From positions 11,266,487 to 11,330,486 of the forward strand of contig CM060696.1 in the NCBI GenBank assembly GCA_030686995.1: a stretch of DNA of 64,000 bases. The letters are read 5' to 3'. Position 1 is the first letter of the stretch. Each line of letters begins with the position of its first letter. The stretch is from Artemisia argyi. Taxonomy: Eukaryota > Streptophyta > Magnoliopsida > Asterales > Asteraceae. Both the position numbers and the translations under genes were made by a program. Under the pieces are notes generated by a model. The model did no database searches and was not told the origin of the DNA. It saw only the letters and a program-made list of their open reading frames with translations. Below, in pieces: positions 20,675 to 31,880 of the stretch.

Positions 20675-23600
20675 TGATGAGTGCTCAAACACTCATCATT
20701 TTTGGTCTAATCTGAACTGCAAAACATACAAAAACACTCAGAAATGCATCAAAATACTAAAATTATTTCAAAATTGTGTTTTATATGTTTTAGATGCAAA
20801 ATGAGCAAAAACAAATGAAAAACGCACAAAGTTTGCAAAATTGGCAGTTTCAGTCCCTCAACTTTCATAAAATTACAAATCTAGTCCCTGGATATTCAAA
20901 ATATAGAAAATTATCACCAAAGGTCATTTTGAAATCATAAAATGTCATATTTAGTCCTTTGGTGAAAAATTGGAAAAGTTTTGGAAATTTACACTTTTGG
21001 TCCCTGAAGTTTCAAATATTGGCAGAAAAGGTCCCTGGTGGGATAATTTTGAATGAAAAATCCATTTTGGTCCTTGGAATTCACAAATAAATCACTTTCA
21101 ATCCCTGGATGAAAATTTTGAGAAAATTACAAGTTTGGTCCCCGGAATTTGGAAATTTGCAAAATCAGTCCCCGGGTATTTTATTTTGGAAAATATTAAA
21201 TTTCATCCTTGTAATATTCTAATGTTGTCAAATTAAGTACTTTTAATAACCTTGGAATATTACATTTTCAGTCCTTGTAATTTTCCAAATTACAAAAATG
21301 GTCCTTGTGATTTATTAGCTTTACCATTATGGACCCTTATGTTTTTAATAAACCAAACAAACACCACCCCTTGGCCTGATCAAACAAAAACCCCAATCCA
21401 GTCCATGATTTAGCCCACCACAAGCCCAAACCAACAAATCTAATACACCCCTGGGCGTTGACCCCAGTCAACTCACCCCTAACCTCCCATTCCCGTCCAC
21501 TGTTCACCACCATTAACCCCCCTAATTTCCAGGCTCATGCCCCCCCTCCTTCCACTTTTCCACCAACTCTCATTAATACCTCACCTTCCCCCTCCAACCC
21601 TCATAAATGCTCGCCAAACACCACTCAATTGCCTGAGCCATTTTCCCGCCAAATTTGATTTGAAGGGTGGAGATCAAAAGAAGATATCCTACGGCCAAGA
21701 AAGAAGTGGGAAAGTCATGAGAGACCTCAGGGGCTATAAAAGACAAAGAAAAACAGAAGATGGGTAGTAGATAGTGTAGTTTAGTTGTAGCTTTAGTCTA
21801 GCTTGTCGTTCTTATGTAATTTTCCATTTTACTCATCAATATTAGTTTTTAAAGTGTAACTTCAATATTTCCAGTGTATTGTAAAAGTTTTCTAAATATA
21901 AATTATCATTTCCTTTGCAAACTCAGATTTTACCATTTCTTAGTGAAAATTTCATTTAAGTTTAATGTTGTGGGAAGTTGTTAATTAGTGATCATTTATG
22001 TTCATTCAAGCTCATTTGAAAGGTTTTCAAGGTTTCTTAAGCATAAAAATCAGTTTTTATTCAGTTCTCTAAAATTATCAAAAATAAAAGAAAAATAAAA
22101 AAGAAAATAAAAATCAGTGTGCAAGGTGATTGAAGGCAAGGAGCATGGTGAATGTTGAAATTATATGGTATTAGTACCTCAGGGAGGTTGTAGGTTGGGT
22201 TTGAATACTTGTCCTTGGTTTGGAAATCACATAACCTCACTGTAAGCATTTTTCATAAAGTTTGGTGATTCACTGTAGCATAGGTCATTTGGCACTCCTT
22301 GCAGTTCAATTATGCTTTACTAAGTTTAAAAGATGTGTTAGATTCAGTTGTATGGTTTCAGATTTCATTTTGCTTTGTTAAAACCTTAACAGTCACCAAT
22401 AAGGGGGTGTTTGGATCTACTTATTCTACTGTCCTCTTATCATTGTTTTGGTTGTGTTGTGGTTTCTGTAGATTGCATTAGTATAGTTTAGGTCAATTAA
22501 AGGTTTAAAATCTGTCTTAGTTGACAGAAAGCCAAAAATCAACTTTCAATCCATTTTACATTAACTGTTGGTAGTTTAGGTTTCCATAATCACTTGTTTT
22601 GTTGCAAAAGTAAGTAGCATAGCTTATTTTCATCTCATGGTAGCTTAATATTACATAATCAATCATTAGGAATCAGTGGAAATCCATAAAAGTCAAGTTC
22701 TTAAGTTTTTAGAAAAAAAGTCAATTGGTTCATTTCAGGTTTTTACAAAAAGTCAAGGAATTAATTGGAATTTTGTGTTTGATCTTTTGGACTGAAACTT
22801 GTTTACATTTGTTGTGTACCAGCTGGTCTTTGAGAACCAATGCTTGTTTGATTTTTATCATTTTTTCTGAGCTTTTCACAAGCTTCCAAAGGAGGCTGCA
22901 GGGCAATGTGTCTGCCCTGCACACAGATGATCAGTCCACACCCCAACTTTCAAATGCCTCTCATGCTTTCCATAGTGGACCCCACAAGCTGCTTATTGGC
23001 TTTTTGAAAAGCCAATAAGAAGCTCTTCAAGGACCATAGCTTATCTTGGGATTTGAACCCAGTTTGATAGGGCTGCTATACCCCTAAAGCTTGTCCCTTG
23101 TCTGTGTTGCTGTTTGGTTTTTGGCTTGGCATAATTAGCTTATCAGCTTATTCTGGGTACCATTCTAGCTTATCTAGCTTATTACTGGTTCCTTGAGCTT
23201 GTTTGATCCTAATCCTCTTCTGTGCAACAGCTTTGAGCTTATTTATTAGCTTTTGGCCTTGACAGTTGACCAAAGTCAACTGTCAAGCCTATAAGCCCTC
23301 ATATAGCTTAAATTTAAGTTACATAAAAGTTGTCTTTGCAAAAGATTTTTATTTTCAGTAGTGCAATAAGTTTCCAAAAGAAAAATTCCAAAAAACCAAT
23401 TTATTTCTAAGTGATAGTTTCTATTTAATTTTATTTAATTTTATTTAATTTTAATTTTCATTTTTATATTTTAATTAAGTACTTGTCATTTTTATATTTT
23501 TATTAATTATATATTATATTAAAGTATTTATATTAATTTTCTCAGATTTTTATGGTGTCATTTAGTATTAATTAGAATTAACTTTAGTTTTATTAAATAT

Positions 23601-24401
23601 TAATTAATATTAAGGTTAAAATAGCATAATTAGTTTTTATTAAGTAAAATCAAGTTTTTATATTTTTTATAGCTTTTATATGTTATAAAATAATTTTAGA
23701 AATTTTCTTAGAATTTTTACTGTTCATTTAGTAATTTTCTTAATTTAAAATAGTTTAATTAGTAATTAGTAATTAATTAGTAATTAATTAATATAAATCA
23801 CAAAAAGACAAAAATATTTATTTTTATTTTTTATACTTTCTTCAAGTTCTTTTTAAGGTTTAGAAAATATTTTTTGTAAATTCTTAGTTTATTTTGTAAC
23901 CTTTATTAATTTTAGTTTATTTTAAATTAGATTTAAAATAGTTTTAAGTAATTAATTAGTGTTTAGTTATTAAAATAATCATTTTAATAACTTTATTTTC
24001 ATTTTAAATTTTATTTTACCCTTAGGTTTGTAAAAAAGTCATTTTCACCCCCTGGGTGTTTTCAGATTTCAGTTTTTACGTTTTATCTCGTACGTCTACG
24101 TTTTATTTAAACGTAACGTACGCGTTTTTAAGTTTTAATCATTTCTGGTTTTTCTTAGCTTCCCGTCTTATTCATATAGCTTGTTTAAGCTATTTCGTTG
24201 TAAATTCCTTAGTTTAATCTCACTCAAACCCTTATCCATCCAGATTCACCCGATCAGAACCGTTTTGTTTACAATCCACACCTCGTCGGGACTTAAACGA
24301 CCCGGGAAAACACTGTATTCCTCGGAGCATTGACTCTAGGCTGTCTGACTTTGTTGACCATTCCGTGGTCAATATAAGTTAGGTGGTTTTGGCATTAATC
24401 A
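20675..24401 (+). repeat. 3' LTR of element N (3727 bp)
   Basis: Near-identical direct repeat of 14136-17855, ending GGCATTAATCA. It differs by about 23 substitutions, a shorter C run near 21540 and a 10-base insertion near 23435. Confidence 0.95.
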
Positions 24402-24610
24402 ATTTGAATCTCTTTACCAAAATCCATTACTTCTAGAGTAGCCAAATGTTTCAGTTCAAGTAAGAACTATGGTACACTGATAACCATATGATTTTGAGCA
24501 AATCATAAGCTGTCAACGGTTTTGATTTGTCTTTACCAGAAACCGTTTGCTTCTGGACTAGCCAACTCTTGATGCAGTTATTATCATCTTGACGAGTTGA
24601 TTACCAATTA
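24402..24610 (-). mobile_element. Second ATTTG duplication and B' fragment, right piece
   Basis: 24402-24406 is ATTTG. From 24407 the sequence follows 7195-7398 of element B closely, including two of the four TAGCC-anchored repeats, and stops matching after ACCAATTA at 24610. B' is truncated there. Confidence 0.9.
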
Positions 24611-25359
24611 CGAAAATTGTTGTTTGCTTACAATGATTTAATTAAGATGACACTAAATACTAGTTATGGTAGGATTTCATCATGATTAATGACCATGTTG
24701 ATTAGTTCTGCTCAACTAAGAGCATAGTTGCATTATACATTAAAGAATAAGAATACTTTTAACTTTAAAAGGTTTTGAAAGTTGATTGTCATAAATTGGT
24801 GGTTGAGGATGTCACATACTTTATGAAATATTAGGTGTAATATCAAGATAGTTGGTTGTACACATAAAAGAATTTCGCTAATTGAATTCTTGAAAGAGGG
24901 GACTAATGATTGCAACAAATGATTAATATGATTATTGGTGTTCGATAGTGTGTAGATACAATTATTAGTGGTGTGTAAACCTATATTGCCTTCACAAAAT
25001 GTTTTCAAAATTTTATACATTTTGCTTGTGTTTTAGAACATTTGCCATTTTCATGTTTAGTTGGAAACTTTTCACATGGTGTCTTCAAGTTTAGTTTTGA
25101 AGATTGGTCAGTACTTTTAAGAATGGGCTTAGGATTTGACGATGCCATATTTTCATATTATAAGTGTTGTATAGGTTTCGTGAGTGATTGAAATGAATTT
25201 TCTTTTAAAATGGGATAACAAACATGTAAATATTGCATGAGTTAGAATGGAAAATACAGTGAATATGGTAAAGATTGCATCATTGATACATGGTAATTTT
25301 TTAGGCACCATTTATTTTAACATTATGATTCCAAATTATTTGTTAGAACTTAGAATGCA
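24611..25359. other. AT-rich DNA without recognisable features
   Basis: No gene, LTR or repeat recognised. The 95-codon minus-strand ORF (24733-25020) has no recognisable domain and is probably chance. Confidence 0.4.
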
Positions 25360-25763
25360 GGGGGGAGGGGATAGGGTGCTATGCCCCTCCCAACTAGCTC
25401 AATAGATACAACTAGGTGGATCACCCGCGTGTTGCCGCGAGATGTTTTGTCAAAGTAGTTAGTGCATTTAACGATCGTTAGTTATAAGGACTAAATTTGC
25501 AACGAACCTCTAAGACGAAGGACCAATTGCAGGCGGAATTTTAAAAAAATCAAATTTAACGGTCGTTAAGTACTTAACCTTAACGGTCGTTAAGTACTTA
25601 ACGACCGTTAGTTATTGTAGCTACTCTCACAAGGCAACTGTAGCTGCACATTTGCTACAGTGTTTTGATGTGACTTTCCTGGTAAATGTTATATATGATA
25701 ATATAACGGCATTTTAAAGCCCATTATTTTTAGAATGTGAGTTGTCAGCGGTCAGCCCCTCCC
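25360..25763. mobile_element. MITE-like candidate with G-rich ends
   Basis: 404 bp starting GGGGGGAGGGG and ending CCCCTCCC, flanked on both sides by AATGCA (25354-25359 and 25764-25769). The interior holds a CCCGCGTGTTGCCGCGAG hairpin-like stretch (25422-25439) and a 30-bp perfect palindrome (25581-25610). Inverted ends are only eight bases and the six-base flank repeat is an unusual length, so the superfamily is undetermined. Confidence 0.4.
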
Positions 25764-25769
25764 AATGCA

Positions 25770-25967
25770 ATATGAAAAAAAGTAAAAAAGTAGAAAATAA
25801 TGCATAAGATACCAAGACATATGAAAAACTAGAACAAAACAATATCTACTAATTTCGTACTCATGTCATCGAGTATTGAATACATTCAATCTCTCATTAC
25901 AAATAGCTCTATTTGTTTTGTATTCTTAAACTACTTGTGTGCTTTAGTAGTTTGTGGTAGAAGTAAT
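25770..25967. other. Short unassigned AT-rich segment
   Basis: Between the MITE candidate and the next ORF. Nothing recognised. Confidence 0.3.
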
Positions 25968-26435
25968 TTAGTAATAGCAAGTTTTTTTTCTTCTTAAGAG
26001 TTCATAGTTGTCCTCGTCTACAATGGCTGAAATGATCCACCCAAACACGGGTTCATTTTCGTCGATTTGTTGGGGTAACTCGAAAAAAGTGAGCAACAAT
26101 AAAATATCAAAAGTCGTGCCCAAGGAGCTCAACAATAGAAACACAGCTTCTTCATAAACATAATCATCGTCATAGTTTTTTGGTAAACCGAAACCAAAAA
26201 GAGAGAAGCAATTGCATGATTGAATAGAAATCTTACTAAATAGATGGTTTGTGAATGCAAGTACACTAAAACATGACTGGAAATCATATTTATGTAGTGA
26301 TTCAGAAAACTTTCTAATAAGAGGTTTTACCATATTAGATAGGTCGCGATTGCCGGTCAATTTCATCGGGGGCCATAATATTTGTATCATTTCATAATTA
26401 CATGTATCTACATGATTAACAAGAGAGTCCTTCAT
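25968..26435 (-). pseudogene. Fragment of an unrecognised gene, left half of an inverted duplication
   Basis: 155 codons from an internal ATG. I do not recognise the family. Visible: an amphipathic start (MKDSLVNHVDTCNYEMIQIL), a Leu/Phe-rich stretch (AVFLLLSSLGTTFDILLLL) that could be membrane-associated or a helical core, and a basic end. The first 70 residues are repeated, with 1-2 base length changes, on the opposite strand at about 26700-26905 (LDTFDYEMVQILWPLIKLTG). The shared reading frame suggests that both arms came from one coding sequence. The upstream codons are also matched in the right arm but out of frame here, so the true N terminus is lost. Confidence 0.45.
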
Positions 26436-26905
26436 CTGATTTAATTTGCTTCCTTATAGTCTCCCAATGTTGTTTGATGTAGCGTTCTAGTTCCTTGGCA
26501 GTGCAATATAGAGTATATTCCAGCACATTTCTATGAAATATACAGCATAACAATGCTAGAGGATATTTCATAAAACATGACTATGAACTCGATATTTCAT
26601 ACAGATGCGCTGAAATATACTCTACATTCTGCTACTAAGGAACTAAAAAGCTACATCAAATAGCACTGGGAGACCATAGGGAAGGGAATTGAATCTCAAG
26701 TGAAAGATTCTCTTGTTAATCATGTTAGATACATTTGATTATGAAATGGTACAAATATTGTGGCCCCTGATTAAATTGACCGGCAATCATGACCTATCTC
26801 ATAAGGTAAAACCTCTTCTTGGAAAGGTTCGTGAATCACTGCACAAATACAATTTCCAGTCACTTTTTAGTGTACTTACGTTAACAAACCATCTATTTAG
26901 TGATT
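26232..26905. repeat. Long imperfect inverted repeat (about 300-bp arms, about 80-bp loop)
   Basis: The left arm 26232-26526 read on the minus strand matches the right arm 26607-26905 on the plus strand at about 80% by eye. Both arms encode related peptides. A transcript through this region would fold into a long hairpin. Element E begins 46 bases after the right arm. Confidence 0.75.
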
Positions 26906-26950
26906 TTCACTACCGGAATATACAAATGCGATGGGGGAACTTGGCACATT

Positions 26951-27509
26951 TGTTAGGATATGAACATTTAAGTACTGTTAGAAAGTCAAAGTACTGTTAT
27001 GTCAAAGTACTGCTCAATAGTCAACATGCTGATCAAGGTCAAAGTACTGCTACTTATTGAAGATTATTCAAAGTACTTCGAAGAACAAGGACTTAAGTGC
27101 AATATTGATTAAAGGATTATTATGTAATATTGTATGAATATTCTAGAATTAGTTAGGGATAATTCCTTGTCGTTCAAGTAGATGATGTAAACCGACATAA
27201 GGTTATCTATATAAGGAGCCTTTTGATGGTATTAGAGGTACGAAGTCATACGAAGTTTTCTAAGAGCCTTAGAGTTTTACAAAAACGATTTTAGAGAAAG
27301 TTAGGAATTGTTAGTGAACTTGTATTTAGAGAGGCAGGTTCAAAGAGTTGTTTTAATATAAACAAAGTTCTTCTTAGCTTTGTGTTAGTAGATTCCGCAT
27401 ACTTTACAAAGTAATATCATTGTTTCAATATGAACTGTTTTGAGTTATTAAAGATTGTTAAAACCTTACAAGCTACAAAGTAGTTTGGTCAGAGTATATC
27501 GATCCAACA
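26951..27509 (+). repeat. 5' LTR of element E (559 bp)
   Basis: Starts TGTTAG and ends CCAACA, two bases before the primer site. Its first 130 bases hold five AGTACT motifs (26971, 26990, 27006, 27043, 27072). TATA box at 27207-27216. Only one LTR copy is visible, so the left edge rests on the TG start and position. Confidence 0.75.
27207..27216 (+). promoter_or_regulatory. TATA box of the element E LTR
   Basis: CTATATAAGG, 257 bases into the LTR; predicted start of transcription near 27245. Confidence 0.55.
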
Positions 27510-27511
27510 AG

Positions 27512-27523
27512 TGGTATCAGAGC
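27512..27523 (+). other. Primer binding site of element E (initiator tRNA-Met)
   Basis: TGGTATCAGAGC, the standard copia primer site, two bases after the LTR. Confidence 0.95.
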
Positions 27524-27587
27524 TTGTGTTGGAAACTCTGATTAAGAAGAAAACCTATTAAACTGATTCTACTACAAACCCTTAAAG

Positions 27588-29381
27588 ATGTCGGCAGATG
27601 CTGCACCTGCTCCATCCATCACTGCTGTCAGAATTCCTATTGTCAAGAAGGAAGAATATGATTTATGGGCCATGAAGATGAGGCAGTACATTGCCATCAC
27701 AGACCATGCACTATGGGATGTGATTGTCAATGGCAATATGGTAATTGATGAACCAGTAGAGCTCCCAGGACAAACAACACCACCTAAGCCAACCTTGCCA
27801 GCTGCTACCAAAAGAAATCAAGACAAGGATCTCAACATACTGCTTTCTGCCATTCCTGATGGTCACTTATTGAAGTTTCATGATGCCAAGGATGCAAAAC
27901 AACTATGGGCTGCTATTAAAACAAGATTTAGAGGTAATGATGCTTCCAAGAAGATGCACAGAAACCTGTTGAAGCAGCCGTTTGAAACCTTCACTGTTGG
28001 AGAAAGAGAAAGTCTTGACTCTGCCTATGGTAGATATCAAAATCTACTTAGCATGCTAGAGTTATATGGAGCTGAGGCAACAGTTGAAGATGTTAATTTG
28101 AAGTTCTTGAGGAGTTTACCTTCTGCATAGCATGTGGTTGCTACTATGATTAGAGGACAACCTGGTTTGGACACTATGGACTTTGATGATCTTTACAATA
28201 ATCTAAAGGCGTATGAGCATGAGATGAAGGGAAATAAAGGTTCAAGTTCTCACAACATTGCTTTTGTCTCTTCTGAAAACAGAAGCAGTACTTCCACTAA
28301 AAGTACTGCTCATCCTGTCCAAAGTACTGTTGTAGAAACATAGAATCCATGTACAACTTTGATCACTACCACTTCATCACATACCCCCAATTCAGATGAT
28401 GTTCTGTGTTCATTCTTTGCTCAACAAGCTACTCTACCTGTTACTTATCAAGAAGATCTTTTGCAAATTGATGATGATGCTATAGAAGAAATTAACATAA
28501 GATGGTAGGTTGCCATGATTGCTGCAAGGATCAAGAAGTTTAAGAACAAGACAGGAAGAGGTATTGATTTCAAGGCTAAGCAAGGTATAGCATTTGACAA
28601 GTCCAAGATTGAATGCTTTAACTTTCAAAGGACTGGTCACTTTGCAAGGCAATGCAAGTTTGCAAAGTATCAAGCAAACAGGATGATTGAACAACCTAAA
28701 CCCAAGGTTGAAAGAAAAGAAGTCCTTATTGCTGAGCCAAAGTCACAAGCCTTGGTTGCTCAAGAAGACCTGTCAGAAGTTTATTGGAGTAAAGAATTTG
28801 ATGATGAACCAGTAACCTATTCTATGGTTACACTGGAAGAAGTTGATTGGAGTACAGCTTTTGATGAGGAACCAGGATATGAAGCTTTGGAGTCAAGAGA
28901 TGGTCTAGGAAGCTTTGATTGGAACATGGAATGTGAAGAAGAATCTGTTCAGCTTGCTATGATGGCTACTTCACCAAGTTCATCCACTATCTCTGAGGTA
29001 TGTTCCAAATGTAGTAACTCTTATCAAAAGATGCATAAAGAATATGAAACAGAAAGAGATAACTATAGAAGGGCTAGGTCTGAGATAATTATTCAGTGGT
29101 TACGTTCATTCATCCAAGAGATACAGACAACCATGCCAAAGATACAACCAAGACAAACAAAGAACTACCACAAACACCCTACACCACACCTACCTACCCT
29201 ACCCAACACACCCCTACTTCATTGGCTTTTTTCGTTTACCCTGATAGATTTGCTTACCCTTTTCAGCAGTCTTTCTTTTGTCATCAAAAGAAGCTTGCTT
29301 CCTTGGGCAAGCCAGGGCAAGAATCTGCTTGGGAGGTCTCTCTTTTCTTGGAACAGGCCATTTCATGTTCTTTATGGCTGA
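27588..29381 (+). pseudogene. Copia gag with three in-frame stops (element E)
   Basis: Starts at ATG 27588, 65 bases after the primer site. The UBN2-type gag domain covers about residues 20-190 (YDLWAMKMRQYI, LWAAIKTRFRGND). One frame runs through TAG stops at 28128, 28341 and 28506. The family expectation is Trp, Gln and Gln at these points, all explained by C-to-T or G-to-A change. The zinc knuckle CFNFQRTGHFARQC (C343, H351, C356) has Phe in place of the second cysteine. Recognisable gag sequence fades near 29095; the rest of the open frame overlaps the antisense ORF and is probably not coding. Confidence 0.85.
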
Positions 29382-29652
29382 TTCAATAGCCTGTGTCAAG
29401 GCAGGTGGAAGTTCATTTACCAAACATGAGTCACTTTCCTTTGGTGTACATCTCTTGGACAGACACCTTTTTCTTAGGTTTTGGGTTGGTAGTGCTTGCT
29501 GCATCAGTAATGGTAGAGGTTGATACATCAGGAGGAAAGTACCCACTCCATCTTGCATCATCATCGAAGTCAGAGTCAGAATAGTAGATGATCTCTGAAT
29601 CTGTGGAGCCATCTGAATCAGAAGAGATGTACACCAAAGGAAAGTGACTCAT
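29214..29652 (-). pseudogene. Antisense ORF between gag and the extra ORF of element E
   Basis: Starts at ATG 29652 (MSHFPLVYISSDSDGSTDSE) with a TATA box 70-80 bases upstream. The first frame ends at 29431; a one-base shift near there continues in a second frame to 29214, through LVNELPPALTQAIESAIKNM and a Lys/Arg-rich end (KGKQIYQGKRKKPMK). The protein would be Ser/Asp-rich at the start and basic at the end. I do not recognise a family. Additional antisense ORFs are known from other plant LTR elements such as Grande. It contains a 34-bp perfect inverted repeat (29423-29456 with 29622-29655). Confidence 0.45.
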
Positions 29653-29655
29653 GTT

Positions 29656-30215
29656 GTTCACTAGGGTTTTTGTGAGAGTATTACAAGTGTTGATGAAAGA
29701 GATGTGTTGGTGGAAAATTTCTTTTATAGGCAAGAAAAGTTATAAGGGAATTTAATGATGCTCATTCAATTCTACTTGCCTTGGTAGCTTTGAGAATTAA
29801 TTTGGAAAAGTATTAATTATCTCGGGTTGACTTTCAACAGATATTTTGATCAAACAGTCAACGCTAAAGATATTTTGATAGGAAAGTACTTTGCCCAATG
29901 TACTGCTTTGTTTTACAACTGAAAGTACTGCTCCATGTTATGGAACGTACTGCTTGGTGTTCTGAAGGGTACGCTGACGTGTCAGGATACTGTTCCAACG
30001 GTCAAAAATACGGGTAACAAACTTTCGAAAGATATGGGGAAGATAACTTCCAAAAATAACGGTAAAATAATTAATTCACCGTGATTCTTTGTATATTATC
30101 CCTTTTTACTCATATATTTTTCATATTTATACACCCGTATTCATTCACGTCTATCATTCATCAAATCCATCAAGTTCATCCACGATTACCATTCTTCTCT
30201 TAAATCATAATCGCA
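29656..30215. promoter_or_regulatory. Divergent promoter-like region of element E
   Basis: Lies between the antisense ORF and the sense extra ORF. Minus-strand TATA box GCCTATAAAAG at 29721-29731. On the plus strand TATA-like ATTTATACAC near 30125, about 90 bases before ATG 30216, which has a good plant context (GCAATGGC). Two AGTACT motifs (29885, 29925) lie between. Confidence 0.45.
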
Positions 30216-31880
30216 ATGGCCAACCGACCAACCATCACCAAACACAACATGATTGCAAACCTTGAGAAAACACAGAGAAACAATGACTTTCATGGAATCA
30301 TTGACTTTCTCACCAGAACCGCCATCAATTACTCGCTTTTAGTAAACCCAGAGATTATTGGTCCTTGGATACAAGCGTTTTGGGCCACGGCTAGGGCTGA
30401 GATAGAAGATGGAGAGGATATTATTCATGCTACAGTTGCTGGAAGAGCCATACGTATTACTGAAGCAACAATCAGGGAGGTTTTATTGTTTGATGATGAG
30501 GGAGGCTCTGTTTTGTTTGCTAAACAAGAAGTTTGGGATGCACTGAGAGATATTGGGTATGGAGGGCCTTTGAACAGGATTACTTTTCAGAAAGCAATGG
30601 TAAGTCCTCATTGGAAATATCTTATTCATGTTTTGCTTCATTGCTTAAGTCCCAAAAGTACTGCTTGGGATCAATTTGGACATGCCATAGCTTCTGCATT
30701 AGTTAGCCTAGTTACCAATCAGCCATTCAACTTTTCCTACATGATCCTTGATGGTATGATTGCACATATTAAGGCTGGATCACCTTTCCTGGTGTATCCT
30801 AGGTTTGTTAAACTTTTCTTAGAGAATCCACTTGATGGGATACCAAAACCTCAGGATTATATACCTACTGTTAGGATGCCACCTAAGGTGTTTACCTTTA
30901 TGTCTCACAAGGGAGTTAACTTTTTTGGTAACAATACACCTCTTAATGCTTATATGTTAGAGGTAGCACAGGCTGTTAGGGATGATATTGCTGAAGCTAG
31001 TGGTTCTGCTAATTCTGATAATGCTGACCAATCTGATCATTCTAAGCATTCTGCATCAGTACATATACCTACACCACCTATTGCTTCACCACAGCCTTAT
31101 GACTTAAGTGAAAGAACTGCCTCAGTATCTGCTTCTAGGGACAAACCTATTTCTGCTGAAGGTACTTCTCCACAAAGTACTTCTTTGCAAGGTACTACTT
31201 CAGAGCATACTCTAGTACCTTCTCCCAATGATTATACTTCCACGGGTGGGTTTCAAACACCTGGAGGAGATGAGGGAATTGAAGGTCCTTTGGATAATTA
31301 TGCTTTGACTAGGGAGTTATGGAGAATGAAGAGAGTCATGGATAATCAGACTGCAGAGATTAAAAGGTTGAGAAACAAGTTCCGAAGGTTAAAGAGGTTT
31401 GTATGGCCACTTGTGCAGAATTTTAGACTTTATGTGAAAGAAAAGAAACAATCCCAAAAGAAAAAGTCTAAATCTGTCAAGAAGTCTTCTAAGTCCAAGA
31501 AGAGTCACAAGAAGACATCATATTTCAAATTGGGGAGGAATCAAGATGATAATTTGAATAAAGATGATGCTGGAGTTCAATATTCAGAAGATGCTCACTT
31601 ATGGCATTATCCAGAAGAACCTTTGAACGCCAAAGAAAAAGATTGAAGAGGATGAGCATATTGTTGAAGAAGAAGCTGTTGAGCAAGATGCTGGAGAACA
31701 AAATATTCAAAGTACTCACAATCAAAGTACTGATGTTCAAAGTATTGTTGATGAAAGTATTGGTCTGCAAGGTACTAACGTGCAAGGTACTGCTGATATT
31801 GATATCGATGGAATTGGAACTTCTACAGATGGACCTTCTACAAAGACTTTTTAAGATGAAGCTAGTCCTTCCAATCCTAT
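30216..31880 (+). pseudogene. Extra ORF of element E, N-terminal part, interrupted by element D
   Basis: ATG 30216. Residues 1-250 resemble the large post-pol ORF of SIRE-like copia elements of Asteraceae (IIDFLTRTAINYSLLVNPEI, QAFWATARAEI, HWKYLIHVLLHCLSPKS). A Ser/Thr/Pro-rich part with repeated Gln-Ser-Thr from AGTACT motifs follows, then a helix and a Lys/Ser-rich basic tract (SQKKKSKSVKKSSKSKK), a likely nuclear signal. The frame stops at 31646, but a one-base shift just before restores a long frame (EEDEHIVEEEAVEQDAG) that reaches the insertion point, with one TAA at 31852 (probably CAA to TAA). Function unknown. Confidence 0.7.
31876..31880. repeat. Target site duplication of element D, left copy
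   Basis: CCTAT, repeated at 44065-44069. Confidence 0.97.

Larger units (their letters stand above)
14136..24401 (+). mobile_element. Element N: complete non-autonomous Athila-like element
   Basis: 10.27 kb with LTRs 14136-17855 and 20675-24401, primer site 17861-17878, one zinc-knuckle ORF, polypurine tract at 20660-20674 and target duplication ATTTG. About 23 substitutions plus a few small length changes separate the LTRs by eye (about 0.6%). The LTRs make up almost three quarters of the element. No protease, reverse transcriptase or integrase. It is a subfamily sister of B inserted in the opposite direction. Confidence 0.95.

Noticed and set aside
24733..25020. 95-codon minus-strand ORF as a gene
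   Set aside because: No recognisable domain, AT-rich, no promoter or start context.
25422..25439. CCCGCGTGTTGCCGCGAG hairpin-like stretch as a regulatory RNA
   Set aside because: Similar words are common in dispersed plant repeats; no evidence of a separate RNA.
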